The translations under genes were made by a program, and so were the position numbers. A stretch of 64,000 nucleotides of DNA, taken from positions 1,488,001-1,552,000 of the forward strand of contig NC_016051.1 of the NCBI RefSeq assembly GCF_000151205.2, read 5' to 3'. Below are positions 24,909-33,528 of this stretch, piece after piece. Source of the stretch: Thermococcus sp. AM4 (GTDB taxonomy: Archaea; Methanobacteriota_B; Thermococci; Thermococcales; Thermococcaceae). Position 1 is the stretch's first letter; the number at the start of each line of letters is the position of its first letter. The notes beneath the pieces are model-generated. The model was not told the DNA's origin, searched no databases, and saw only the letters and a program-made list of their open reading frames with translations.

Positions 24909-26120
24909 TCACCCCGCGAGCATCAAAACCTCGAAGATGAGGGCGCTTATAACCGCCGCAACGGGAACGGTCACGAACCACGAAATTACTATGTCACGCA
25001 CGATGTCCTTGTTTATTGCCTTTACTCCCCTCGCAAGCCCTATCCCTATGACCGCCCCGACGACGGTGTGAGTGGTCGAAATCGGAAGGCCCAGCCAGCT
25101 GGCAACGAGAACCACTGTTGCGGCCGAGAAGTCGATCGTAAAGCCGCGAGTGTTCGTCAGCTCCGTTATCCTCTTACCGACTGTCTCCATAACGCGGTAG
25201 CCGTAGGTGGCAACCCCAACCGCTATGCCAAGGCCTCCCATGGCCAGAATCCACCTGGGCACTGGAACCTTCATGCCGCTCAGTCCCATCGAAGCCACCG
25301 CGTAAACGGCCGCAACTGGCCCTATGGCGTTGGCAACGTCGTTCGCACCGTGAGCCAAAGCCACGTAGCCTGATGTTAAAACCTGAACCCTTTTGAAGAC
25401 GCTCTCCACGCCGATGAATGGATCGCTGCTCGGGAACCTCACCCGCAGAACCGCGTAGAGGATCAGAAAAACTGCAAAACCGGCTGGAAGGCCGTATTTC
25501 ACAACCCCGGTCGCGAGGTCCTTCCCGTGGAGGACCTTGAGGTAGAACATCGTGCCGATGACCACGAAGGCCAGCCCGATCCAGAAGGGAGACCAGATAC
25601 GCGAGTTCCTAACTGGATCCTCTGCCTGAAAGATGCTCCTCGTCAGAGCCTTGAACACGAGGTAGGCCATGACCGCACCGACGATCGGGGAGAGTATCCA
25701 GCTGAGCACAACCTGCGTCATCTTGCCCCAGTTGACGATGGAAAGCCCCGCGTAGACGATTCCGTAGCCGACTATACCGCCGATTATCGAATGGGTCGTT
25801 GAAACCGGAAGGCCGAACTTGGTCGCGATTATCAGCCATACGGTCGCGGCGAGCAGGGCCGCAACCGAACCGTAGATGAGAACGTTCGGGTCCGTTATCC
25901 TGTCCGGGTAGATAATGCCCTTGCGTATCGTCTCCGTAACGCTCTTCCCGAAGAAATAAGCACCGGTGAACTCAAGAACTCCAGCTATCAAAACGGCCTG
26001 CTTTGCCGTTATCGCGCCCGCCCCAACGGCGGTGCTCATGGAGTTCGCGGCATCGTTGGCACCAATCGCCCAGGCCATCGCGAAACCGACGACGATCGTG
26101 ACGAGCAACCATGGATCCAT
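24909..26120 (-). CDS. pit: inorganic phosphate transporter, PiT family
   Basis: This 403-residue membrane protein has ten to twelve helices and the duplicated PiT signature GANDAANSMSTAVGAGA near the N-terminus and HGANDVANAIGPVAAVYA in the second half, each with the paired GAND motif for phosphate/cation binding. It imports phosphate with a cation. ATG 26120 follows GGTGGGGG; the GTG-like start three codons earlier is not needed. DUF47 follows in the operon. A TATA-like TATTTATTTTC lies on the minus strand near 26150-26160, with repeated CTATAT elements upstream of it. Confidence 0.94.
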   Translation of the reverse strand: MDPWLLVTIVVGFAMAWAIGANDAANSMSTAVGAGAITAKQAVLIAGVLEFTGAYFFGKSVTETIRKGIIYPDRITDPNVLIYGSVAALLAATVWLIIATKFGLPVSTTHSIIGGIVGYGIVYAGLSIVNWGKMTQVVLSWILSPIVGAVMAYLVFKALTRSIFQAEDPVRNSRIWSPFWIGLAFVVIGTMFYLKVLHGKDLATGVVKYGLPAGFAVFLILYAVLRVRFPSSDPFIGVESVFKRVQVLTSGYVALAHGANDVANAIGPVAAVYAVASMGLSGMKVPVPRWILAMGGLGIAVGVATYGYRVMETVGKRITELTNTRGFTIDFSAATVVLVASWLGLPISTTHTVVGAVIGIGLARGVKAINKDIVRDIVISWFVTVPVAAVISALIFEVLMLAG

Positions 26121-26221
26121 GTCCCCCACCGGGGGAAGCTGAGGAAGAGAAAATAAATACCTTGCCGCAGTAGAATATAGACAGCCATATAGGCTAAATA
26201 GCTAACGATAGAAAATATAGA

Positions 26222-27163
26222 TCAGGGCAGAACCTGCGTCCCGGTCTTCCCCTCAAGGGCCTCCACCGCTTTATCGAGCGAGGCTATGATCCCCCTCTCA
26301 CCTCCCCACTCGACGAACCTGATAACGGCTAAAACCTTCGGCCCCATGCTTCCCTTCTTGAAGTGGCCTTCCGCGTAGTATTTCTTCAGCTCCTCAACCG
26401 TAACCTTTCCGAGCCACCTCTCGTCCGGCTTTCCGAAGTTTATTGCCGCGCCGTTGACGTCGGTAAGAATCATGAAGATATCCGCCTCAACCTCCTCGGC
26501 AAGCCTCTCACCGGCCAAATCCTTGTCTATAACCGCCTCAACGCCCTTCAGCCTTCCGTCCTCCTCGACGACCGGAACGCCACCGCCGCCGCTCGCGATG
26601 ACTATGAAGCCCTTCTCGACGAGATCCTGGATTACGGGGGCCTCGACGTGCCCCTTGGGGTCAGGGCTCGGCACCACCCTTCTCCAGCCCCTACCGGAGT
26701 CCTCAACGACGACCCAGCCCTTCTCCCTCGCGAGTTTTTTGGCCGTCTCCTCGTCGTAGAAGGGCCCAACGGGCTTGCTCGGGTTCTGGAAGGCAGGGTC
26801 GTTTTTATCCACAAGCGTCTGGGTCACTATCGTCGCGACTGGCTTCTCAATCCCGCGCGCGCGGAGTTCGTTGATTAGGGCCTGCTGTATCATGTAGCCG
26901 ATCTGCCCCTGCGTCATCGCTCCTGCAACGTCCATTGGCTGTGCGGGAATTCCATAAACTTGCTGGCCTACGTCCATGTGGAGGAGTAAAGCACCGACCT
27001 GCGGGCCGTTTCCGTGGGTTATAACGACCTCGTAACCCCTCTCGATTATGTCCGCTATCTGCCTGGCGGTTTTCCTCACGTTCTCCATCTGCTCCTCGTA
27101 AGTGCCCTTTTGACCTCGCTGGAGGATCGCGTTACCGCCGAGGGCTATGACGACTCTCTTCAT
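26222..27163 (-). CDS. arcC: carbamate kinase
   Basis: This 313-residue amino acid kinase-fold enzyme interconverts carbamoyl phosphate + ADP and carbamate + ATP. The N-terminal nucleotide/phosphate loop [16 protein letters not shown] and the [14 protein letters not shown] loop are both diagnostic, followed by [10 protein letters not shown] and [13 protein letters not shown]. In Thermococcales the enzyme has also been described as making carbamoyl phosphate for arginine and pyrimidine synthesis. ATG 27163 follows GGAGGTGAT. No ornithine carbamoyltransferase or arginine deiminase gene is nearby. Confidence 0.95.
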   Translation of the reverse strand: MKRVVIALGGNAILQRGQKGTYEEQMENVRKTARQIADIIERGYEVVITHGNGPQVGALLLHMDVGQQVYGIPAQPMDVAGAMTQGQIGYMIQQALINELRARGIEKPVATIVTQTLVDKNDPAFQNPSKPVGPFYDEETAKKLAREKGWVVVEDSGRGWRRVVPSPDPKGHVEAPVIQDLVEKGFIVIASGGGGVPVVEEDGRLKGVEAVIDKDLAGERLAEEVEADIFMILTDVNGAAINFGKPDERWLGKVTVEELKKYYAEGHFKKGSMGPKVLAVIRFVEWGGERGIIASLDKAVEALEGKTGTQVLP

Positions 27164-27305
27164 GAGCATCACCTCCGGGATGAAAGGTTTCGTACTTGGG
27201 CATAAAAACGTTCGTTAGAAGCCACTGGTGTTCACTGGAAAAAGGTTCGAGAGCTGGAAAAATAAGTTGTCAAAGGTAAAGAAGAGCTGGGTGAAAGGGG
27301 GTAGC

Positions 27306-28568
27306 TCAGAGGTACCATTCCGAAAAGCTCCCAAAACCGAGCCTCTCAAGCGTCCTCATCACACCCAGGGCTATTCCTTCGACCTCTATCCCGCCGGGGG
27401 GTTTGTAGGCGTCGCCGACGACGTAGACATCTTTTACCGGAAAGTCCTCCACAACCTGACCGCTGGCAACCCTGTTCACCGGATTTCCGTCGAGGTACGT
27501 CTGTACCAGCAGGATTTCGCCCTCGCTATCGAGGTTCGGGAGGAGTCTGTAAATGTCCTCGATGCCCTTTCTCCGCTCGGCCTTGACGTTTTTACTCTGC
27601 AAAGCGTGGTGGAGCATTATCAGGGTGTAGCCTTCCCTGGCAAGCTCGGGGCTGAGCGAGGAGGGCTCGTTGTAGCCGTTTATCCTCTCGGTGTCGAGGG
27701 TAAACACGACGGTGTTGCCTATCCTCGGCTTCCCCTTCAGGGCGACGTTGTACTTTATCCCCTCGCTCGGCTTGAGGGAGTCAACGCGCTTAAGGTAATC
27801 GCTGTCGAAGTTGTCCCGACCTATCAGCTCAACAGTTTCTTTGATTCCAACGTTGGATACAAGAATATCGTAGGCGAACTCCTCACCATCGGCTGTGACG
27901 ACTTTTTTCTCATCCGGGTCTATCCCGACAACCTTCTTCCGAGTGAGGACTCTTCCACCGTTGGCCCGGGTTATCCTTGCGAGTTCATCGGTTACTGCAC
28001 TGCAACCGCCCTTGATAAGTCCCGGACCGCCCCACCTAAGTGCCGCCTTGATTTCCCTCGCCAGCTCTCCGGCCGGGACGTCCAAGACGCTGTCGGCCCA
28101 GCCGAGGAAGCTCCTGATGAAGAGATCAACGAACTCGTTGTCGCCTATCTTCTCTCGAATCCACTCGCGCCCGCTCATCTCGGCCTCTTCTCCCTCTGGG
28201 AGTTTGTTCCTCTTCACGTCGATGAGCAACTTCGTCGCCTTGGCCTTCTCGGTGAAGCTCAAATACTTCCAGCCCTCGCGGTAGTGGAAGGTCCTGCCCT
28301 CGTAGAAAATCATACCCTTCGGGTTAGAGTTGACTATCTGGACTTTTGCGCCAAGCAGTTTTAGGAGATGTGCCAGAGGCCCGTCCTCGCCGTGCGGGAG
28401 CATGTGGAAGGCACCGGTGGAGAGGCCGAAGCCCCTGTAGGGAAGGTTGGCGAACCTGCCGCCGATTCTCGGGGACTTTTCGAGAACTGTAACATCATAG
28501 CCGTTTTTGGCGAGAAATGAAGCGGTTAAGAGTCCGCCGATGCCCGAGCCTATTATCACAGCCCTCAT
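27306..28568 (-). CDS. FAD-dependent oxidoreductase, phytoene desaturase-like
   Basis: This 420-residue flavoprotein begins MRAVIIGSGIGGLLTASFL, the FAD dinucleotide-binding GxGxxG, followed by VTVLEKSPRIGGRFAN, the acidic ribose-binding strand and GGR motif of phytoene desaturase/amine oxidase-like enzymes. The C-terminal VYVVGDAYKPPGGIEVEGIALG is the second FAD motif. The substrate is not evident; geranylgeranyl or other lipid/isoprenoid substrates are possible. ATG 28568 follows GGTGGT; the longer frame is rejected because it crosses the TATA box and the palindrome upstream. No carotenoid genes are next to it. Confidence 0.85.
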   Translation of the reverse strand: MRAVIIGSGIGGLLTASFLAKNGYDVTVLEKSPRIGGRFANLPYRGFGLSTGAFHMLPHGEDGPLAHLLKLLGAKVQIVNSNPKGMIFYEGRTFHYREGWKYLSFTEKAKATKLLIDVKRNKLPEGEEAEMSGREWIREKIGDNEFVDLFIRSFLGWADSVLDVPAGELAREIKAALRWGGPGLIKGGCSAVTDELARITRANGGRVLTRKKVVGIDPDEKKVVTADGEEFAYDILVSNVGIKETVELIGRDNFDSDYLKRVDSLKPSEGIKYNVALKGKPRIGNTVVFTLDTERINGYNEPSSLSPELAREGYTLIMLHHALQSKNVKAERRKGIEDIYRLLPNLDSEGEILLVQTYLDGNPVNRVASGQVVEDFPVKDVYVVGDAYKPPGGIEVEGIALGVMRTLERLGFGSFSEWYL

Positions 28569-28597
28569 TCTACCACCGGGAAGAGAAGAGAGGGGAA

Positions 28598-28633
28598 GGA
28601 TATAAGGGTTTGGCTGTTGCATGACTATGCAAC
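28598..28633 (-). promoter_or_regulatory. TATA box plus upstream 18-base palindrome of the FAD oxidoreductase gene
   Basis: On the minus strand the TATA box CCCTTATATCC covers 28598-28608. Directly upstream, 28616-28633 is a perfect inverted repeat with seven-base arms GTTGCAT and ATGCAAC and a four-base spacer. Its place before the BRE/TATA suggests a regulator-binding site, perhaps for an activator. Confidence 0.5.
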
Positions 28634-28813
28634 TCCTCATTCTAGCTTCGAAAACTTCGAAAATTTTGGGTAGACTAAACCTACAACTATCGCTTGCCAC
28701 ACTTAGAAAAGGGAAAAATCCCACTCAAAGTAAGAGAAAGTTTATAAGAAAAAGTTATAACAGAAAAATCAAGAAACCCAGAGCATAGCAGGACTTCGGG
28801 GGAGGTGATTCTG

Positions 28814-29245
28814 GTGATTTCTTATTTATTTTTTGCAATCTTGGTCGGCCTTGCAAGGGGGACGTCGCTTCTAATCCTCGGCCTAATTGGAGTGTTGATT
28901 TCACTCCTGAAGCCACATACGCTTAGAAAAAAGATTGTGTCCCTTGTTTTCGTCCTGTCTCTACTGTCCCTTAGGATAATCTATATCGCCAGAGACATAA
29001 TGTTGCCTTATCTTCTACTTGCCCTTTTGGCATCCATTGTGTATGTGACAGTTGGTGTTGAAAGCGTAGAAACCATGAAAAAGTTCGCGGCCGGACTTTT
29101 TGTCTTCACAATCGCTTCTACTGTTAGTTCAGGTTCGTACGTTCCTACAATAGTTATATCCGCGCCTGCACTCCTCGGACTTCTTGTTCTTTATGGTATT
29201 GAAACAATTATTGGAGGGAACAAAGGATGGACAGAAAGAAGGTGA
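28814..29245 (+). CDS. hypothetical multi-helix membrane protein
   Basis: This 143-residue, very hydrophobic protein has four to five predicted helices and a short basic C-terminal tail. I do not recognise a family. The GTG at 28814 lies five bases after GGAGGTGA and is preferred over the upstream GTG at 28805. It overlaps the next gene by 19 bases, so the two are probably translated as a pair. Both look AT-richer in codon use than the surrounding genes, which hints at recent acquisition. A TATA-like GTTTATAAG lies at about 28739-28747. Confidence 0.65.
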   Translation: MISYLFFAILVGLARGTSLLILGLIGVLISLLKPHTLRKKIVSLVFVLSLLSLRIIYIARDIMLPYLLLALLASIVYVTVGVESVETMKKFAAGLFVFTIASTVSSGSYVPTIVISAPALLGLLVLYGIETIIGGNKGWTERR

Positions 29246-29844
29246 TGGGACTGCTTTTGTTGGGAATACTGATGATGTTGGGTTATGGGCTTTGCGAGAA
29301 TATCACCAACATTACAATAAGAGCCACAATAAATGAGAACTGGACGCAGTTCAACCTGACGCCGGGAGACGTTATGATAATAAAGATTTTGAACCTCAGC
29401 ACCGCCAACGTGACCTTCATAAAAGGGCCAGAAATCCTTGTGTCCCTAATAGGCAGGGAATATCCCTCTCCGGCACCGATAGTGACGCTCTACTTTGACC
29501 TCAACGGCAGCGTTTATGCGTTCTTCCCATCAAAAACCCTCAGCCTGGGAGAATGGAAAAAGGGTGGGAATGTTACCCTTATATTGGCCGACAGAACAAT
29601 AATGCTAGAAAACGGGAACATGATTAAATCCTTTGAAGCCCCGACCAGAATTGAAGCCGTCCACTATCTGGCAGTCAGAACAACATCGAGGATGATGAAC
29701 GCCACATTGCAGATTGAAAGAATCAGCCTCTTCAGCAAAAAGCCGCAAACAACAGGCAACACAATTATTTCGATGAGCTTCGTCTATTTCTTGGCGATAC
29801 TCGGTGTGGGAGTCCTGGCACTTGTCATTTACAAGAAAAAGTAG
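29227..29844 (+). CDS. hypothetical secreted protein with C-terminal membrane anchor
   Basis: This 205-residue protein has an N-terminal signal peptide (GLLLLGILMMLGYGLC), a beta-rich outer region with many Asn-X-Ser/Thr glycosylation sites (NIT, NWT, NLT, NLS, NVT, NAT) and a C-terminal helix (FVYFLAILGVGVLALVIY) followed by KKK, which would hold it in the membrane facing out. The family is unknown. ATG 29227 follows GGAGGG by eight bases and overlaps the upstream membrane protein gene. The pair probably works together at the cell surface. Confidence 0.68.
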   Translation: MDRKKVMGLLLLGILMMLGYGLCENITNITIRATINENWTQFNLTPGDVMIIKILNLSTANVTFIKGPEILVSLIGREYPSPAPIVTLYFDLNGSVYAFFPSKTLSLGEWKKGGNVTLILADRTIMLENGNMIKSFEAPTRIEAVHYLAVRTTSRMMNATLQIERISLFSKKPQTTGNTIISMSFVYFLAILGVGVLALVIYKKK

Positions 29845-29873
29845 AGGGGTCAAAGTTCTTGGTTCTTTCCCGT

Positions 29874-31832
29874 TTATAACCTCCACTCAACCCCCAAAAT
29901 CTCGCTGTAGGCTTCCAGGACTTTGCTCAGGTACTCCTTCGCAGTGCCGACCTTGTCGGCCCTGAACTTCTCGGCCCACCTTTCGTTTCCGAACTCCTCA
30001 CTGCCGGCCGAAACGAGGTCTATGACGCGCATGCTGTCCCAGAAGACCGGGGTGTAGCCGGCCTTTCTGGCGTACTCGATGAGCCTCTTTATTTGCTTTT
30101 TCGCGTGCTCCTCCATGTCGATGTTCTTTCCGTAGGCCTCAAGGAAGAGGGCCTTCAAGACGGGCTTCATCCACTTCCTGTGGAAGCGGCACCAGCCGAC
30201 GTTGTCGTACCAGAACTCCCAGAGGGCTGAAGCGACTATCTTCTGCGCCAGCTCCTCCGGCTCAAGGAAGACGCCGAACTGGTAGAAGGTCCAGTATCTT
30301 CCTTGAATCGGGAGCGGTATGTAGTTGCCTATCGCCCAGTACATCGTCGGCGTTATCTCGCCGTCCTCGCCGAGCGGAGTAAATACCGCGTAGTCCTTGA
30401 AGCTCTCGCCATACTCCAGCCTGTCCTTGAAGCGCTCGTCGAAGATTACGCTCGCCTTCCTCTTGCCGAGGCCAACTATCCTGGCTATCTCGTTCTCGCC
30501 GAAGGCAACCCGGTGGGCCAGTTCAGCCACGAGCTTCGCGTTGGTCTCGCTCGCCTCTATCGGTCTGTTGATGAGGGCATCCTTTGTGAAGTCCGGCTTG
30601 CCGCTTAAGCCAACCTCCTCCGGCTTGAGAAGCCCGCGGTGAAGCAGTTCGAGAACCCACGCGGCGGTTCCTCCGAACTCTATCGCGTCGAAGCCCATAG
30701 CATCGGCCGCGTGGACGCTTATGTCGCTCGCCCTCAGAACGATGCTCCCGCTGAGCGGACCGTTGGCCTCGTAAGGTTCGTACTCGACGTGGTGGCCGTT
30801 GCGGTACTTCTTGCAGACGACGGGACAGGGCTCGCCACAGGTCGTCCAGTTCTTGGGCTTTATGGCCTCCTCGTTGAAGGGCTCCCAGTAGTGCTTCATT
30901 ATGTTCTCGTGGATTTTTATGCGCTCCTCCTTTGGAATGTAGGGCATCTGCCAGTTGAGTATCGGAACGAAGTCGCCCTCAGCCGGGTAGTTGCCTCCGA
31001 AGGTTCCGCCGGTGTTGAGCTTGGGGTTGAAGCGGTACTTGGTGGTCTTCTCGGCAATAATCTCGTTGTAGGGCTTCTTGTGCACGCCCTCGACTATGTC
31101 CTTCGCCGTCCTGAAGTTCGAGATGTCCTCGCCCGGGAATTTCCTCTTCCTCGGCTTTCCTCCGAAGATTATACCCACGACGTTGTGCGCCCTGAGCAGA
31201 ACGCTTCCAGAGCCACCTCGCGCAGCCCAGTCCTCGCTACCGGCGAGGCGCTGGCCCTTCCTGAGGGCCTGAGAGAATATCGCGCCGTAGTTGGAGTTCA
31301 GCGCGGCCGGACCGACGACCGCTATCCTGTACTCAAAGTCAAAGCGCCCTCCAAAGGTGTCTATTAGGTACTGGGTGAGGGCATAGACACCCTCCTCGCC
31401 CTTGTAGCCCCTCCAGACATCGATTACCTTCTCAAGCTCAATCTCATGGAGCTCGACCCTAACGTTCTCGCCGTCGTTGTAGAGGAGAACCACGACGGGC
31501 TTCTCGGCTTTTCCCTCGAAGGTCACGAAGTCAACGCCGACGTTCTTGAAGGCGTAGGCGGCACCGCCCATCGCCGAGGGGAAGAGCGTGCCGTAGAGCG
31601 GTGAGCGGAAGAAGAACATGAGCCTATGTGCCCCAGGAAGAACCGAGCCCGCGAAGGGACCCATGCCCATTACAACGACGTTCTTCGGGTCGTAGGGATC
31701 AACGCTGTGGGTCTCGAGAGCCTCGTGGAGCTCAAGACCGTAGTCGATGATACCGTAAACGTTATCCCTCTCAAATTCCTCGCTCTCAACTCTGTTCTCG
31801 TCCAGCTTGAGCCTGAGAACCGTGAACCTCAT
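29874..31832 (-). CDS. gor: glyceraldehyde-3-phosphate:ferredoxin oxidoreductase (GAPOR), tungsten enzyme
   Basis: This 652-residue member of the tungsten aldehyde ferredoxin oxidoreductase family has the length and N-terminal pattern (VDPYDPKNVVVMGMGPFAG, HRLMFFFRSPLYGTLFPS) of Thermococcales GAPOR. GAPOR converts glyceraldehyde-3-phosphate directly to 3-phosphoglycerate and reduces ferredoxin, replacing GAPDH and PGK in glycolysis. The 4Fe-4S cysteines CGEPCPVVC lie near residue 334, with pterin-binding segments such as DAMGFDAIEFGGTAAW later. ATG 31832 follows GGGTGGGAG. A Thermococcales glycolytic motif lies between TATA and start, fitting repression under gluconeogenic growth. It lies beside the FBP aldolase/phosphatase gene. 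Confidence 0.93.
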   Translation of the reverse strand: MRFTVLRLKLDENRVESEEFERDNVYGIIDYGLELHEALETHSVDPYDPKNVVVMGMGPFAGSVLPGAHRLMFFFRSPLYGTLFPSAMGGAAYAFKNVGVDFVTFEGKAEKPVVVLLYNDGENVRVELHEIELEKVIDVWRGYKGEEGVYALTQYLIDTFGGRFDFEYRIAVVGPAALNSNYGAIFSQALRKGQRLAGSEDWAARGGSGSVLLRAHNVVGIIFGGKPRKRKFPGEDISNFRTAKDIVEGVHKKPYNEIIAEKTTKYRFNPKLNTGGTFGGNYPAEGDFVPILNWQMPYIPKEERIKIHENIMKHYWEPFNEEAIKPKNWTTCGEPCPVVCKKYRNGHHVEYEPYEANGPLSGSIVLRASDISVHAADAMGFDAIEFGGTAAWVLELLHRGLLKPEEVGLSGKPDFTKDALINRPIEASETNAKLVAELAHRVAFGENEIARIVGLGKRKASVIFDERFKDRLEYGESFKDYAVFTPLGEDGEITPTMYWAIGNYIPLPIQGRYWTFYQFGVFLEPEELAQKIVASALWEFWYDNVGWCRFHRKWMKPVLKALFLEAYGKNIDMEEHAKKQIKRLIEYARKAGYTPVFWDSMRVIDLVSAGSEEFGNERWAEKFRADKVGTAKEYLSKVLEAYSEILGVEWRL

Positions 31833-31847
31833 GCTCCCACCCCTTTG

Positions 31848-31864
31848 TATCACTCCAAGTGTTA
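31848..31864 (-). promoter_or_regulatory. Thermococcales glycolytic motif (TGM) at the gor promoter, repressor position
   Basis: The plus strand reads TATCAC-TCCAA-GTGTTA, one mismatch from the consensus TATCAC-N5-GTGATA bound by the Tgr regulator. It lies downstream of the TATA box CTTAAATAC (31879-31887, minus strand), the place used for repression of glycolytic genes. Confidence 0.85.
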
Positions 31865-31878
31865 GGTAGAGAAGGAAC

Positions 31879-31887
31879 GTATTTAAG
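31879..31887 (-). promoter_or_regulatory. TATA box of gor
   Basis: CTTAAATAC on the minus strand lies about 47 bases before the gor ATG, with the glycolytic motif between. Confidence 0.6.
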
Positions 31888-31963
31888 TTTTTCCTGTTTC
31901 GCGGGGGACACGGGAGAAATGGACACTCCTGAACAGCGAGAAAGGGGAGCAAAAAGGAAAGGA

Positions 31964-33091
31964 TCACTCGATGTCCTCGAAGCGCTCCTCAAGCCTCTTC
32001 AGCACACCCGGCAGGGTGGTGTACTCCATGTCCTCGAGCGGGAGCCTGTGCGGCTCGAACGGGCCGTGCCTGCGCATGTACTCGGTTATCTCAAGGGCCT
32101 TCTGCCTGGCGTAGTCGTAGGCAGGGTCGTCGAAGAGGTCAACCGGACCGACGAGCTTTCCTTCGGGGCTTATCTGCCAGCCGAGCGCGACAACCCTCGG
32201 CGGGCCGTCAAAGCGGGTCGGGTTGGCGTAGTTCATCGGAACGGGCATTATCGGGCCGTTGTGGGAACCGCGCATCCATCCGCTGACGAGGTGCGGGAAG
32301 GCGAAGGGCTCGAGGACCTCACCAAGGGCCGGAAGTCCGCTCTGGGCCCTGACTATGGCGACCGGGTCGTCCTTGCCGACGTATTCTCCAGCGATCTCGT
32401 AGAGCTTCTCGGTGCTGACGACAGCTACCGGCTCGTCCTTCGGAATCGGGTGGCCCTCCTTCGGATAAACGCGCTTGATGACGTAGCGGCTCTTGGCACC
32501 GATGAGTGCGAGAAGGTCGTAGACCTCCTCCGGGGTGTTGAGGATGACGCGCTTGTGCTTGAGGATGTCCCAGACCTCGAAGCGGAAGCCCATGTGCATC
32601 TTGGGGTCGATGACTAAGCCAGCGGTGTTGAACGGGTCGGCGAACATCCTGAATATCGGCAGGTTAAACGCGCCAGGCTCGGTCTTGTCCATGTGGAAGG
32701 TCACTATCGGCTCGCTCTTCCTCAGCGTTATCTCCATCTCAGCCACACCGGGCCCCATTCCGCGGACGTTTCCGCTGAATGCATCTTTGAGAAGGTCCTG
32801 TCCGGCACCGTAGAGGCCGAGCTCCTTAGCTACCTTGGTTGCCTCCTCGAAGGCCTTCCAGGCGAGCCCGTGAACGTCGGGGCTGTCAACGCCCTTCTTG
32901 TGGGTCATTATCAGCTGGAGGTCGTCGCCCGCGTAGGCCACGTAGAAGTCTATTATTGTACCCTCCTCCTTGGCCTTGGCGAGGATCTCTTCAGCGGTCT
33001 CAATGAGCTGCGGGTGCACCCTTGAGTGTCCCGGCCAGCCGCCTATGTCGGCCTTTATTACACTGATCGTTATCTTTTCTCCAACGGCCAT
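31964..33091 (-). CDS. fbp: fructose-1,6-bisphosphate aldolase/phosphatase (archaeal type V)
   Basis: This 375-residue bifunctional gluconeogenic enzyme condenses DHAP and GAP to fructose-1,6-bisphosphate and then removes the 1-phosphate. The N-terminal VIKADIGGWPGHSRVHP is diagnostic, followed by YAGDDLQLIMTHKKG with metal ligands, and GGWQ/WQISPEGKLVGPVDLFDD later. ATG 33091 follows GGTGGT and gives the usual family length. The promoter carries a glycolytic motif upstream of TATA, fitting activation by Tgr in gluconeogenesis. The downstream gor gene starts about 130 bases after the stop, on the same strand, with its own promoter. Confidence 0.96.
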   Translation of the reverse strand: MAVGEKITISVIKADIGGWPGHSRVHPQLIETAEEILAKAKEEGTIIDFYVAYAGDDLQLIMTHKKGVDSPDVHGLAWKAFEEATKVAKELGLYGAGQDLLKDAFSGNVRGMGPGVAEMEITLRKSEPIVTFHMDKTEPGAFNLPIFRMFADPFNTAGLVIDPKMHMGFRFEVWDILKHKRVILNTPEEVYDLLALIGAKSRYVIKRVYPKEGHPIPKDEPVAVVSTEKLYEIAGEYVGKDDPVAIVRAQSGLPALGEVLEPFAFPHLVSGWMRGSHNGPIMPVPMNYANPTRFDGPPRVVALGWQISPEGKLVGPVDLFDDPAYDYARQKALEITEYMRRHGPFEPHRLPLEDMEYTTLPGVLKRLEERFEDIE

Positions 33092-33121
33092 GGCAACCAC
33101 CGATAAGAATGGGAGTTTTAT

Positions 33122-33130
33122 GCTTATAAA
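33122..33130 (-). promoter_or_regulatory. TATA box of fbp
   Basis: TTTATAAGC on the minus strand lies about 31-39 bases before the ATG, directly downstream of the glycolytic motif. Confidence 0.7.
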
Positions 33131-33137
33131 ACGTTAA

Positions 33138-33154
33138 TATCACCGCCGATGATA
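33138..33154 (-). promoter_or_regulatory. Thermococcales glycolytic motif (TGM) at the fbp promoter, activator position
   Basis: The plus strand reads TATCAC-CGCCG-ATGATA, one mismatch from TATCAC-N5-GTGATA. It lies seven bases upstream of the TATA box, the placement reported for genes activated by Tgr during gluconeogenesis. Confidence 0.88.
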
Positions 33155-33200
33155 CACACAAATCCGTCAAAATTAGGGAAGCAAAAATGGAGTTATGAAC

Positions 33201-33437
33201 TCACTCGCAGATGTCGGTCCATCCGAACTGCTCTTTGACGACCTTGATGAGGTTTTTGAGCTCTTCCTTCTTGATGTTGACGCTTGAGCTCGCGCCAACG
33301 AGGGCTATGATGCCGTGAACTTCCTCCTGAACCTGTATGACGTCGTCGTGAACCTTAACGACCCTGAGCTCCCTCCTCGCCGTCTCGTCCTCCCCGATCC
33401 TAAATTTATCCTTGCCGATGACAATTGGCTCGGCCAT
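33201..33437 (-). CDS. conserved small hypothetical protein (78 residues)
   Basis: This short cytoplasmic protein begins AEPIVIGKDKFRIGEDE, followed by a predicted beta segment and a central glycine turn (HGIIALVGASSSVNI) and a C-terminal helix. I know of no function. ATG 33437 follows GGTGGT. It lies between fbp and tRNA-Trp on the opposite strand to the tRNA and shares the 33438-33528 promoter region with it. Confidence 0.75.
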   Translation of the reverse strand: MAEPIVIGKDKFRIGEDETARRELRVVKVHDDVIQVQEEVHGIIALVGASSSVNIKKEELKNLIKVVKEQFGWTDICE

Positions 33438-33494
33438 TGGAACCACCGTTAGACTTATTGATGTCCAAAGTTAATAAAATTTGCCATCACAAAA

Positions 33495-33503
33495 TTTATA
33501 AAC
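33495..33503 (+). promoter_or_regulatory. TATA box of tRNA-Trp
   Basis: TTTATAAAC lies 26-34 bases before the tRNA 5' end, the expected archaeal spacing. Confidence 0.7.
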
Positions 33504-33528
33504 CTCCCCCCGCTAAGGTTGGTCGGAC

